DNA of 64,000 bases from Otis tarda. Taxonomy: Eukaryota; Chordata; Aves; Otidiformes; Otididae. The notes beneath the pieces were generated by a model. It saw only the letters and a program-made list of their open reading frames with translations, did no database searches and was not told the origin of the DNA. Positions 38,801 to 51,300 of this stretch are shown here, piece by piece; the first letter of the stretch is position 1; each line of letters opens with the position of its first letter. The stretch spans positions 50,855,001-50,919,000 of the forward strand of contig CM048552.1 of NCBI GenBank assembly GCA_026413225.1, written 5' to 3'. The position numbers and the translations under genes were made by a program.

Positions 38801-40397
38801 CCCGTTGTGATTCCATAAACAACTGCAAGAAACATACACTGCTGGTTAAGGACGGAACCTGATGAAGTTTTCTAGACAATTAATAGTTAGAGGTAAAAAT
38901 ATTTACCTGTCTGTTCCTTTATGATCCTTTCAATCACTTCTCGTGATTGTTTGACTTTAGCTTCAGCTTCAGATGTGAGCTAAAACATGAGTAGTTTAAA
39001 TATTAGTTTATCTATCATTATTTATTTTTAATTGTAGAAAAATAAACATGTAATTTTTAGCCACATTTGTTCAGAATCTTTACCTTTATCTTGTAGAGTC
39101 CTTTTCCTAAATTGACCAAGTCTTCGGTTGTTAAGCTGTTGCCATCTAAAGAAATATACTACACCAAAGAACCACTGTTTAGTTTGAGATACATATGTGC
39201 ATGAAGCTGCTTAATAATCAGAACAAAAAAAACCCAACGCAACAGTCAAAGCTCAGCAATGACAGGAAGCTCACTCACACTCATTCTAAGACAGGAACTC
39301 GCTAACAAAAACATAAGCAGCACATTATATTAGATTCCTAGACCGAGCCAATCTAACAGCCCCTGAATGCTGCGGTGGCTGAACTCTCAGCACGTTCTGG
39401 TGAACAGCAGGATTTGTTACCAATGTGTAAAATCATTGCCAATTCCTACCTGTTCAGGTTCTCGGTATTTGCTGTATCTGAAAGTTCTGTAAAGGAAAAT
39501 AAAGGGCAGATAGGGTCTCACAGCTAGTGACCATTCGATTACAGCTGGCAATGTGTTTTAAGAATGAAGAAACACTAAAAGAACAGGGAAATCTAGAAAA
39601 TTATAAATCTGGAATTATAAAACATTCAAAGTAAAGTGCTCAAAAAAAGGATACAAATGAACTCCTTCTGGCTGAGATGGTATGAAATCTGGAGACATTA
39701 TATCTCCTTCTATAACTAGAAGAAATATGCAGAAAAAACAGAAACAGGATTAAATTGCATTCTACATAAAAATTAATTTGTTTTACATTACAATACACAG
39801 CATTAAGAATTCTAATTTACAGTTATCAACCCTGAACATACTTGTATGCTTCTAGGAAAATAACGAGGAAGTATGTATTTAAGACACTCTAAGGCAAAAG
39901 CAGAACAGTCCAACCCAAGCATCTACTACATATATGACATCATATACAGATGAGGTACACAGAATCCTGCATGTTCTAAACCTTATATAGTTCTGTTCCT
40001 AAGAACTAAATATTCTTAACACATTTTGGCATTTTTCCATAAAAATGGTAGACACTATCTCAGATGCGATTTTAGATAAACTAAGCCACAGTTTGCTGAC
40101 TCAGATGCCAATGCAGTCACACCACTAAGTTTGCTTGAGATTTTGCTTACCAACTTCAACAAATTCATTGTCCTCTAGAGCATCCTCCACTGTATCATCA
40201 AGATCCAGCAACCCAAGTCCCTTGCACCTCCGAATGTAAAATTTCACATCTTCCACCGAGGCGAATCCCCCATTGTCGGGTTTGTTTTTCATGAACCGTC
40301 TCACAGCTTCCTTTCCCAGCCACCTGATTGTGTTTGTGCAGCTGAGGCACGGCACTGCCAGCCATTCTCCTCGGACGTGCACCGTGTATCTCGGCAT
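26866..40397 (-). CDS. HAL: Histidine ammonia-lyase (histidase)
   Basis: HAL deaminates L-histidine to urocanate and ammonia, step 1 of histidine catabolism, in liver and epidermal cytosol, as a homotetramer with an autocatalytic MIO cofactor. Coding exons in transcript order: 40397-40151, 39715-39655, 39477-39450, 39158-39084, 38979-38907, 38822-38756, 38570-38533, 38452-38327, 36908-36769, 35310-35263, 34221-34074, 33993-33898, 33777-33719, 32902-32822, 31911-31846, 31715-31550, 29703-29569, 28379-28271, 28166-28097, 27015-26866. All phases agree and give 660 residues (human 657, as I recall). The MIO triad Ala-Ser-Gly is in [14 protein letters not shown] (Ser about 254, exon 9). Other active-site segments are [10 protein letters not shown] (exon 6) and NSATDNP (exon 14). 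The start at [12 protein letters not shown] matches the family; an upstream in-frame ATG at 40427 is less likely. The last 15 or so residues diverge from human. Exon 3 is a 28-base micro-exon with a possible alternative acceptor. No defect is visible. Confidence 0.98.
28774..28921 (+). mobile_element. CR1 LINE tail in HAL intron 18
   Basis: The terminal 150 bases of a CR1 element lie in plus orientation, antisense to HAL. They contain the end of ORF2 (CCATCCCTGGAAACGTTCAA), the GGGTTGGACTAGATGACCTT block and the terminal ATTCTATGATTCTATGA repeat. The copy is strongly 5'-truncated. Confidence 0.94.
30889..30950. repeat. A-rich simple sequence in HAL intron 16
   Basis: Runs of 8-13 A are interrupted by GC or G (AAAAGC motifs). 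No recognisable retroposed body precedes the tract on the plus strand, so a poly-A tail origin is not supported. Confidence 0.8.
36076..36106. repeat. Perfect 11-bp inverted repeat in HAL intron 9
   Basis: TACTAATACAT (36076-36086) is the exact reverse complement of ATGTATTAGTA (36096-36106), with a 9-base loop. It could extrude as a hairpin. No flanking duplication suggests a transposon. Confidence 0.8.
37838..37945 (+). repeat. Possible ancient MIR-like SINE relic
   Basis: The run TTACTTGACCTCTCAGAGGC followed by TCATTTCCC resembles the MIR segment TTACTTAACCTCTCTGTGCC followed by TCAGTTTCC. An upstream AGAGCTTGCCCAGAGTCA word also has a MIR/AmnSINE flavour. It lies in HAL intron 8. Similarity is by eye and the edges are uncertain. 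Confidence 0.35.
38036..38168. mobile_element. 133-bp element with ~21-bp inverted termini and 5-bp target duplication
   Basis: The element begins TGTCCTGG and ends CCATGACA. The first 21 bases (38036-38056) are the reverse complement of the last 21 (38148-38168) with two mismatches. Both flanks carry ATTGG (38031-38035 and 38169-38173), a perfect 5-bp target-site duplication. TG...CA ends plus a 5-bp duplication fit an endogenous-retrovirus LTR, but 133 bp is very short and the inverted ends unusually long, as in a MITE-like DNA element. The word CTACGGTGG occurs twice inside (near 38063 and 38133). I recall similar GGTTTTACTTAGTGACGG wording in avian LTR-type repeats but cannot name the family. 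It lies in HAL intron 8, between exons 9 and 8. Confidence 0.78.
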
Positions 40398-40640
40398 GCT
40401 TCCTTTCCAAACTTGTCCCTTGACCAAGAAGGGCCGCTGTGTACAGCGGCCTTACATTTACCACGCGAGGGCCTGAAGAGCAGTGTCTAGCTGGAATGCA
40501 GTGTTGCAATCATACGGAGGCAAAAATCCGCCCTCAAAATCCCCACCTTTGTAAATAAGTGAGATCGATGTATTCAGCTGACTTCATCCAATCAAACCAA
40601 ACCCAGGGAGCACACCCTTTTCATGGAAAGACAACCCCCC
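40398..40640 (-). promoter_or_regulatory. Putative HAL 5' flank and promoter region
   Basis: The region just upstream of the HAL start codon is not strongly CG-rich, in contrast to the other three genes, in line with a tissue-restricted gene. A CCAAT word on the plus strand at 40588-40592 (ATTGG in gene orientation) lies about 190 bases before the ATG. No convincing TATA box is visible and the transcription start cannot be placed. Confidence 0.35.
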
Positions 40641-41925
40641 AGCTCTTACCACAGTAATTTTTTTTTCAAAGAACACATCAGGAATACAGAAATGAAAGTG
40701 TAGGAGCTGGAGTTTATGTAGCAAGCATAGAAAAATAAATCAGTATAAGATGGAATGCAACTGTTCTAAAAACTTAAGGGTTTAACAAGAGTTAACAGAG
40801 TTCTCACCTGGCACTACATCACACTAATGAAAACCTTCATGAGGGACAGAGCTGGAAGAAGCATTTTATTATATTTATTAAAAGCTGAGTGGCACAACAT
40901 TCATAGGGAGAATTTAAACCGATTTTTGAGCCTCAGTCACGTAGGAGTTAATTTTTCCAGCATTTTTATTTAAACTACTTTGACATACGTAGGTTAAAGC
41001 TGAATGGAAGAACTTGGGATGCCTTGAATCAATAAAATCCAACAGGATATGTTCATGCCTTAATTTGTATTACAGCTGCCAGCATGAAAAGACTAATCTC
41101 CGGCTGAAGTATGTAACTTAGTGCACTTGAAAGCTTACACAGATCAAAACTCAGACCAGAAAGAAATTGATTGACACTCTCTACTCCCACTCTGTGCTAT
41201 TATTACATCCAAACCTTTTGCCGTGACCTGTACTTGGTTTCTTCCTCCTCTAAAATAGCACTTTTTTTTTTCCTTTGTTACTCCTCCATATGAGGCTACC
41301 TCTACGTCAACAAATTTACGCTAACTGGTCATTTCTAGGAAAAGTCACTCCAAAATACCACCTGTAGATGGCAGCATTCACAACAGTGTCACCTAAACCA
41401 TCAACTGAAGTGCTGCAGCGATTACAGCAAACACAGTCCTCCCATTGTTTTTAACCTTATCTCGAAATTGTTTTATTAGTGTAAGTGGTAGTGCCCAGAA
41501 CTGGTTAAAAATAGAAAATATTAAAAAATTCAAATGGGGGAAAAGACTTGGGCTTTAGTCTCCCCTGTAATAAATAGAAGTTTTGAAAATACATAGTGCG
41601 TTGAAATAATTTAAGTTATTAGAAGCATAGCAAGATATTAAATGTGAAATATGGTATTTCAGACAACTATTAGTGCACAGCATAGGAACCAAGACGAATA
41701 ATTAAGTAAAACCATCATATCATGATTCACGTGAGGAACTGACTACCATAAAGTCATGACAAATAGGGCTAGACGGGAATTCTGCTTTAACACCAGAATG
41801 GTCCGATCCATTTAGGTTTTCATAGTCCTCCTGGACCCATAATAAAGATTTCTCCCACAACAAAGAGAAATAAAACAAAACTGTTATTGCAGAACTTATC
41901 ATACAGATCAATACATAGACACGTA
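40641..41925. other. Spacer between HAL 5' end and LTA4H 3' end
   Basis: HAL and LTA4H are transcribed in the same direction with about 1.5 kb between the LTA4H polyadenylation signal and the HAL start codon. No exon, repeat family or RNA gene is recognised here. Confidence 0.45.
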
Positions 41926-41938
41926 GACAATGAAAAGA

Positions 41939-41944
41939 TTTATT
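41939..41944 (-). terminator. Polyadenylation signal of LTA4H
   Basis: TTTATT on the plus strand is AATAAA in gene orientation, about 385 bases after the LTA4H stop codon. It is the best canonical signal seen downstream of the gene. Confidence 0.55.
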
Positions 41945-42328
41945 TTTCAGTCTTCAGATACTTGAAGTTTCAGCCACATTACTAGAAAAAGAAAGCTGTG
42001 CACAAAGAGCCATACCATTCACCAATTTTCCCACATTTTTAAATTCCATGACTGACAAATGACTACATCTCAGAACGGCTTTTTGTGTGTTCTAAAAATT
42101 GCTGGTAACAAAATCAGTCTCTCAGTTCCAGAGATTTAGCAATTTTGCTGTTTTACTTGGAAATGCAAAATAGAAAGTACTGAACTTGATTTGGAAAGTT
42201 CATTTTAAGCTAAATTAGCACCAAAGCAGCAGAGCATTTTACGGCATAATCAAGCACATCATCAGCAGTTTGTGGAACCAGTCTCTTCCTTCAGCACGAA
42301 GAACATTTCAAAGAGATTAGTAAACTTG

Positions 42329-45300
42329 TCACTGATCTTGTTTCAAGTCTTTACCCACAAGCATTGAAGTGATAGGGTGCATAGAGGCTCTATGCTCCAG
42401 AAATGTCTTGACAGCCAGATCTCGATACTTGTCAAAACTGTAAACGTCTCTGTAAAAGGAAAAAAAAAAAAAAAGACCATTACAAAAAAGTCTGTGAAAA
42501 CAGTACAATGGGGATTTTCTCAAGGTTTTACTTTTCCCTTTAAAACCTCTTGTTAAAGCACATAGTGGGGGATGAAGCGTTCTTCTGTTAAAAAAAAGTC
42601 AGGAAGTGGAAAGTGACTCTGAAGATAAGCGTTTTCACAGTATACAGAAAATGCTGTATTGTATCACTTTGAAGTACAACAAATACATGTACAATGCATT
42701 ATACATTCCATTGCAGTAAAAACGCCAAGAGCAAGAGGCCCTACAATTTCGAGATTACTTTTACCTGAACAAGGGTCGAGTAAACTTCATCCTGCCCTGA
42801 TCTGTCGCCATTTTTAGAGCCAGAGGAATAGCTTCTTCCCACTTGGACTTCATGCAGAGGCGCAGCCATCTGGGGGGGGAGTGGAAAAAGAAAGAAAAGG
42901 TATTTTCATTTGTGGTGGTTAGTTATTTTACAATTCTATTCCCATAAACTTCCACTTCCCATAAACACATTGGGCACCGCTGTATCATCATGGGAATGAA
43001 ATTCTAGCTAAATTCAACATAAAATATTTAGTGTCTGACTAGCACGTTACAAAAGCGGACTTTTCTATAAAATAAGAAAAAATTGCTTCAAAAGTTTCTC
43101 CAAAATAGTCTGTTTATTTTCTGCAGCTATGCGTTTCTTTTGTATTACAGTAGTGTCTGGCTGCATCGCTCAGAATTAGAGCTGAATTATAAAGCACTTG
43201 TCCTAAGTGATTTTAAAAAAAACAACAAAAAACCCAGACAAAGTGTCACCAGCAACTGGCATGTGCTTGTTTTGTTTTAAAAGTAAGAAGAAATTGATCT
43301 TGTTACAAGAAGTAGAAACTATACTGTATGTTTAAAATACTTAAGTTTTTAAAATAAGAAATAAAGAACTCTGAGTTAGTTAAGGCAGAATAACTCTCAC
43401 TATTGCAAATGTATCCAAGCATGTAACAGTAGCAAAATATGCAATATTTCAGACACTTGTAAAGATTACTTCTGTTCTCAACAATACCTTTTTTTAACAA
43501 GTTACATGTGTAAACATAATGTGTAAATACAAAATAGAAGAAATTAGGATGGCATAAGAAGCAAGCAATTCAGCTAGAAGCATTTCCGACTTGTTTAGAA
43601 ACTTCCTTTGATATTTACTTTTTTTGATGAGTCCAAAGCTTTGTGATAGTGAGCACTAAAACGTGACAAAAAAATTTCCAAGCTATGTTGAGAAATAAAA
43701 AAACCAACCACTGGCACATCAGCAGAAGAGCTGATTACATCAGTCCAGAAGACCTGGTCCTGACTAAATTTTAGGAAAGACTTTTCAAGCACATTTGATT
43801 CACAGAGAGGCTTGCTATTGTATTAACCAATACCACTCCCAAAATAAGTTATCAGGTTCCTTTGCGAGCCTGACAGATGAAAATAAAGCACAGCTAATCC
43901 ACTGCTCACTTCCAGTTCTTCTACTTGACTCTATTTACCCAATTCATAAGTAACAGAATACCACTCTGGTAAGCCTGCTTGCATGTGCATTTACAAAAAA
44001 CCCACAAAAAAACCCTCAAAAAACTTACACCAGTTCTGTACAACAGTATGTATCAGATTATTTATGAAGCAGGACACTTGGTTTTATGAAAGCATTTTTA
44101 AGATTAGAAAATGCCCATACTAGAACAAACCTGAATCTTATTTCAGAATTGTTTATAGCATTGAAGTCATATACTTGCTGCATTCGTTGGACATGTGACA
44201 GTGGAAGAGGAGCCTGAAAAAGGAAATTGCATAGTCAGAATAAGCCAGAGGCACACTTCAAGCCACATACTTCAAAACCAAACAGGTTCATTCAAGAAGA
44301 CTGATACTACAAAGGAACTAAAAGCTTACCATGACAAATATTTGTGTTTGCTCCTTTCACCCTCTCATAGTATTAGGGAAGGGGCAAGGAATAAACGTTA
44401 GCAAATTCCCACATCCAGTACTACCAAAATATTCAAACCAAAGTATTTCCATTCTGTTCTATTTATAACTTATTTGCTATAACATCAAACAGAGACAAAT
44501 TCAATGGAAATCTGCAAGCACAAAACGCAACAGGAGGAAGAAGAAGCTTCCCCAGAAACCCGAGGTGCCCCTGCAGAACCGCTTTGCTGCTCTGCAGACC
44601 GAAGAAGTAAGACCCAGCACCTCGGGGGAGGCACTGGAGCCGTGCGAGGTAGCCCGACCGGCTCGCGTGATAACCAGTGCTTCCAAGAAAAAGAGGCGAG
44701 TGGTAGTAGTGGGTGACTCCCTCCTGAGGGGGACGGAGGCACCCATCTGCCGACCTGACCCGCTCTCTCGGGAGGTGTGCTGTCTCCCGGGGGCTCGTGT
44801 CAGGGATGTTGCCAAGAGAATACCTGGCCTCATACGGCCTACAGACTATTATCCATTACTGGTGTTTCATGTGGGGGCCAGCGACACAGCTAGCAGCAGC
44901 CTAAGAAACATCAAAAGGGACTTCAGAGCCCTGGGCTCTACAGTCAAAGACTCTGGGGCTCAAGTGGTATTCTCCTCCATCCTCCCGGTCGAAGGGCAAG
45001 GGCCTGAAAGGGCCAGGCGTATCTGGCAAGTCAACTCGTGGCTCAGGGAGTGGTGTTACAGCCAGGGCTTTGGGTATCTTGACCATGGGGCGTGCTTTGA
45101 GAAGCCCGGGCTGCTAGGGCAGGATGGCGTACACCTAAATGAGAAGGGGAAGAGTGTGCTTGGACGTAGGCTTGCCAGACTTGTCCGGAGGGCTTTAAAC
45201 TAGTGTTGCTGGGGGAGGGGAGCACAGTTCAGCCCACGGCTATCGGCATGGCGCCAGTGCCAGCACCAAGCGCCCAGAAGTCAGGGAGGGATCGCAGGTA

Positions 45301-48300
45301 GGTGCAAATAAACCTAATCTGCAATACAAAAGAACACCTGTCACTCCAGCCAGCAAGTCGGTTTTATCGAGGACCCTGCTGAAGTGTCTCTATACCAACG
45401 CACGCAGCATGGGGAATAAACAGGAAGAACTGGAGATGCGTGCGTGCGAGCAGGGCTACGACCTTGTTGGCATCACGGAGACGTGGTGGGACGGCTCTTA
45501 CGTCTGGAGCGTCAACATGGAGGGGTACAGGCTTTTTAGAAAAGACAGGCAGGGAAGACGAGGAGGGGTGTGGCTCTCTATGTCAGCAACCGGCTGGAGT
45601 GCGTGGAGCTCCGCCTGGGGATGGGGAGGAGCTGACAGAGAGCTTATGGGTCAAGATCAGAGGACAGGGACGGACGGGGGATGTTACGGTGGGGGTCTGT
45701 TACAGGCCGCCTGGCCAGGAAGACAGAGCGGACGAGGCGCTCTATAGGCAGATAGGAGCAGCCTCACAGCGGTCACAAGCCCTGGTCCTCATGGGGGACT
45801 TCAACCACCCTGACATCTGTTGGAGAGACAACACAGCAGGGCACAGGCAGTCCAGGAGGTTCCTGGAATGTGTGGACGATAACTTCCTCCTGCAGGCGAT
45901 AGAGGAGCCGACAAGGAGGGGTGCCATGCTGGACCTTGTGCTCACCAACAGGGAGGGGCTGGTGGGGGACGTGAAACTGACGGACAGCCTTGGCTGCAGT
46001 GACCATGACGCGGTGGAATTCAAGATCCACGGGGCGGCGAGGAAACTGCACAGTAAGCTCTCTGCCCTAGATTTCCGGAAGGCGGACTTTGGCCTCTTCA
46101 GGAACCTCATGGGCAAAGTGCCATGGGAGGCGGCCCTGGAGGGAAGAGGGGCCCAGGAAAGTTGGTCCATATTTAAGGAGCACCTCGTCCAAGCTCAGCA
46201 GAGGTGCATCCCGATGAAGAAGAAGTCGGGCAAAAAGGCCAGGAGGCCAGCGTGGATGAGCAAGGAGCTCCTGGACCAACTGAAAGTAAAGAAGGAAGCC
46301 TATAGAGGGTGGAAGCGGGGACAGGTAGCCTGGGAGGACTACCGAGTGGCTGTGCGAGCGGCCAGAGATAGGGTGAGGAAGGCTAAAGCCCTGATGGAAT
46401 CGAATCTGGCCAGGGATATAAAAAGTAACAAGAAAAGCTTTTACAGGTATGTAGGGGACAAAAGAAAATCCAAGGAGAATGTAGGCCCCCTCCGAAAGGT
46501 AACGGGTGTCGTGGTTACCCGGGATGTGGAGAAGGCTGAGGTACTCAACGACTCTTTTGCCTCAGTCTTCACTGATAAGGGCTCTTGTCTCCCCACCCAA
46601 GCTGTGGAAGGCACAGGCAGGGACTGTGAGGATGAAGAACCGCCCACGGTGCTCGAAGAGCAGGTTCAGGACCATCTAAGGAACTTGAAGGTGCACAAGT
46701 CCATGGGGCCTGATGAGATCCATCCGCGCGTCCTGAAGGAACTGGCGGATGAAGTTGCCAAGCCACTGGCCATCATATTTGAGAAATCGTGGAGGTCTGG
46801 TGAGGTCCCCGATGACTGGAAGAGAGGGAACATAACCCCCATTTTTAAAAGGGGAGTAAGGAAGACCCGGGCAACTACAGGCCGGTCAGCCTCACCTCCG
46901 TGCCTGGCAAGGTCATGGAGCAGATTCTCCTGGAAACCATGCTAAGGCACATGGAGAGCAAGGAGGTGGTTGGTGACAGCCAACATGGCTTCACCAAGGG
47001 CAGATCGTGCCTGACCAATTTGGTGGCCTTTTATGACGGGGTAACAGCATCGGTGGACAAGGGACGGGCAACGGATATCGTCTACCTGGACTTGTGCAAA
47101 GCTTTTGACACTGTCCTGCACGACATCCTTCTCTCTAAACTAGAGAGGCATGGGTTCGATGGATGGACCACTCGGTGGATAAGGAGTTGGCTGGATGGTC
47201 GCACTCAGAGAGTGGTGGTCAACGGCTCAATGTCCAAGTGGAGACCGGTCACCAGTGGCGTCCCTCAGGGGTCCGTGTTGGGCCCGGCCCTGTTCAACAT
47301 CTTTGTCGGCGACATGGACAGTGGGATAGAGTGCACCCTCAGCAAGTTCGCCGATGACACCAAGCTGTGTGGTGCCGTCGACTCGCTGGAAGGGAGGGAT
47401 GCCATCCAGAGGGACCTTGACAGGCTGGAGAGGTGGGCCCGTGCCAACCTCATGAAGTTCAACCAGGCCAAGTGCAAGGTCCTGCACCTGGGTCGTGGCA
47501 ATCCCAGGCACAAATACAGGCTGGGCGGAGAATGGATTGAGAGCAGCCCTGAGGAGAAAGACTTGGGAGTGCTGGTGGACGAGAGGCTCAACATGAGCGG
47601 GCAATGCGCCCTTGCGGCCCAGAAGGCCAACCGCATCCTGGGCTGCATCAAGAGGAGCGTGGCCGGCAGGTCGAGGGAGGTGATTCTGCCCCTCTACTCT
47701 GCCCTGGTGAGACCCCACCTGGAGTACTGCGTCCAGTTCTGGAGCCCCCAACACAAGAAGGACATGGACCAGTTGGAAAGGGTCCAGAGGAGGGCCACAA
47801 AGATGATCAGAGGGCTGGAGCACCTCTCCTATGAGGACAGGCTGAGAGAGTTGGGGCTGTTCAGCCTGGAGAAGAGGAGGCTCCAGGGAGACCTGATAAG
47901 CGGTCTTCCAATACCTCAAGGGGGCCTACAGGAAAGATGGGGAGAAACTGTTCAGTAGGGCCTGTTGTGATAGGACAAGGGGTAATGGGTTTAAATTAGA
48001 AGGAGCTAGGTTTAGATTAGATATTAGAAAAAAATTTTTTACAATGAGAGTTGTAGAGCACTGGAACAGGTTGCCCAGAGAGGTGGTGGATGCCCCATCC
48101 CTGGAAGTGTTCAAGGCCAGGCTGGATGAGGCTCTGAGCAACCTGATCTAGTCAGGGATGTCCCTGCTTCTTGCAGGGGGGTTGGACTAGATGACCTTTG
48201 AAGGTCCCTTCCAACTCTAACCATTCTATGATTCTATGATTCTATGATTCTACTTTTCAATGCAAAAATATATATTGCTTGTTAGCTGAAGAGCTAGCCA

Positions 48301-51300
48301 TAATCAGGGAGGCATGGCTGAAGGTTTTAGTAACTATGTACAGTGATAGTGGATTATTTTAGCAAAACTTAAAAGGAAATGGACAATTTAATTCCCAAGC
48401 ACACTTGGGCTTCTGTGTCTGCTTTTGTGAGATCACAATCAAGCTACTCCAGGCATGCATTTACCTCCAGAAGCAACAGTGCCAGGAACTCAATCAACTG
48501 GTGAGATGACATTTCCTTCAGGTCTTCTGAGCTGAATGAGTCCAAATCACTCTCTTTTGCCTAAAAGAGAACAGTTTCTAAAGTTTTCAATAGGTATTTC
48601 AAAGTAAAATCAGGTGTAATTATTTGTTTGGACAACTGTATTTACTATTTACTATTGAGCCTTTCTACATTTAAAAAAATACTGATTTGTATTTGTGCAG
48701 GATGTTACAAGAAGGGGAAGGGAGGGACTTAAGCTACTGTCTGATGTTTGGTATTCTTCACTTTAATTTTCTCTTGTTTTGTCTCCACTGATCTTTTCAT
48801 CTCTACTGTCCTTCTGTTAAAGTCAAATGAAAAATCAAATAATCTTAAAATAAAAAGTAACATTGAGAAGAAGAAAGTTAAAGATAACAGATGAGTAGAG
48901 TGAAAAGCCACAGAGCTAACAAAAGGAAGGTATGCTGAATTCTCTGTTAGTTGTATGAGTTTTACAGTTAAAATAATGAGAAAATTGTATGGTATTAGTT
49001 ACTTACTGTTATGTATGTATTTCAGTTTTTTATGAGAAATGCATACTAGCTCCAGTATAATGCAGGGGAATTATTGCTAATACAATATAATACAATATAA
49101 TACAATATAATCAGCAATGTAAAGGTATCTCGGCATTTGTTTTTAAATCAAGCCATAATATCAAGGTTTCAAAAGGAACATTCTCAGCTTGGTTACTACC
49201 TACACGTAACAAAAAGCTGGTTCTGTGTGCGTGCCTTGTTAAAATACGTACTGCACTTCACATACAGAAGTAATGGCAAATGCACAGACTCTATGATGAA
49301 AGGCTAGTCTACGAAACGCAAAATCCCTGGCAGCCACACTATCCCCATAAACACACTTTCTCTCAGCAAATGATAGTTTTCAGAAGAGAATGGGTCACTT
49401 TTCATAAAAGAGAATTAGCTTTTCAAGATACAGACACCTCAGTATTCTTTAACCACTCACTTTGATCCATCTTTGGCTCAAGGCAACACAAGCATTTGCT
49501 AGTGTCATATCATACCTGCCAAACATTAAAAACAAAGGATCACACCTTGGAAACACAAAAAGCTCCTGTAGTATTTTTACAAGAAATTGTTTTCAACATT
49601 TGTTCATTGTAGGCTCCAACTCAATATTGCAACACAATTTACAAAAGATCTATTATAATTAAATATATTTCAGTTTTAGTTAGAAGCACTTTGTGCATAG
49701 CTGACACCATCCCTTGGATCCCATACACTCCTACAATGATTAATGCTTCTGAGCATATCTGCTTGTACATATATTATAGCTTATAGCTGAAAAGAGAATA
49801 TTGTTGTAACAAGCTGTCAGAAAAATTAATCTTTCCTGGCAAGTTTAAAAGCAGAATGAATTTCCATTAGATTAAAAAGCTGAAAATAATGACAGCAACA
49901 TTTTTTTCCTCCTATATAGACCTATATAAATTTCTACATAGTACTAGGACATTTTCTAATAAAAGGTTTGTGGGAAGACTTTCACCTTGTTTAGAAACTG
50001 CTTTCATGACTGTTTGGAAAATCATGTGCAATCTAGAGAAGGAAAAAGTGAACTATAAAAGAATGCAGCTTACGTAGGCTTTGCTGGTGGCATTCCTGGA
50101 GCATGAAACCACGAGTTCCAATCAACTTTATCAAGAACATCTACCTACAAAGCAACACAAATTCTCATTCAATTCTAAATGTTATTTTTAGAGAAAAAAA
50201 TATCCTACAAACACTATGTATAATCTTTTTTTTTTTTCCTTTTTAACTTCCCTCCCAATTAACCTGGAGAATCCTATACAAATTACTTCAAAACAAAACA
50301 TTCCATTCTAGGAAAAACAAACAAACAAACAAAAAAACGCACCATAATGCAAACCCATGTTTGTAAGATTCCAGACTACATCATATTAAGATCTTGAGAA
50401 AAAGAAGAGAAAGATAAAGGACTGGTCTTTAAAGAATATAATTCCTGAGCTATGCTGTAGTTTCACATAATTAAAAGGCTTCAAGCAATTAGTTTCAAAT
50501 ACTACCCAACCTTATCCTTGAAGTAGGAGTACAAGAACTTCTTCCAGTCCTCAGTTACTATGCTCTTATAAGCAAACTGCTGAATGTAAGCCTTCAGGAA
50601 GCCCATGAAGACATCTAACAGTTAGAAAACAAACGTTTTAGTGTTTGAAATTAAAATGGAAAAGTAATAAATTAAGTTTGACTAGCACTTACCTGGTCCT
50701 CCAAGAAGTTGTTCAAGGTAAAAGAGCAAAGCAAAGCCTTTCTCATATGGAACAGATGAATAGGCATCATCAGGATCTACTTCATTCAGATTAGGGACGA
50801 GGCTAGACACAGGATTTGTATCTCCGAGAGCATTTATCTGTGACAAAGACACAAGAAAATACATTTATCTAGGAAAACTAGCATTCTTGCAAATCACTAC
50901 TAATCCTATTTATAAAGGTATAATCCATCCAAAACTAAGATAGTCTGATTTCAAAGCATTCTTTCTCATTCTTTTTCCTGAAGTTCTGAATCTGCACAGA
51001 ACATAGTTTAGTAAACTTTTTTCTCATTTTGTTTTATCAGTGTCTGACCGTACATCAAACAGAAAGATGTTAGGATCAATCACCCTGTGCTGCAGCCATC
51101 TCAAAGCAGTTAATTACCACCATGTCTGTTACAATCACGAGCACCTAGTAAACTATCTATGTTTATCCCCTTATTAACAAACTATTTAAACTACTTGATT
51201 TAAATAGGGGGTATAAAGCATAAAATACAACAATGAAATATTCATAGTAAATCGGGTAAACTGCATCACCAAACTGAATAAGAGGAAGATGTACTGTCAC

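Larger units (their letters stand above)
44523..48251 (+). mobile_element. Nearly full-length CR1 LINE in LTA4H intron 16
   Basis: This 3.7-kb non-LTR retrotransposon is antisense to LTA4H. It has part of ORF1 with an SGNH-hydrolase domain, an intergenic stretch, ORF2 with apurinic-type endonuclease and reverse transcriptase, and the CR1 3' end with TTCTATGA repeats (about 48226-48251). The 5' boundary falls inside ORF1 at about 44523, so the copy is 5'-truncated (complete avian copies are about 4.5 kb). Its GC content is far above that of the surrounding intron. No clear target duplication is seen, which is usual for CR1. Few nonsense changes suggest it is younger than the other CR1 pieces in the window. 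Confidence 0.96.

Noticed and set aside
47227..47919. Minus-strand open frame of 230 codons
   Set aside because: It is the antisense shadow of the CR1 reverse-transcriptase region, which is GC-rich and stop-poor on the complementary strand.
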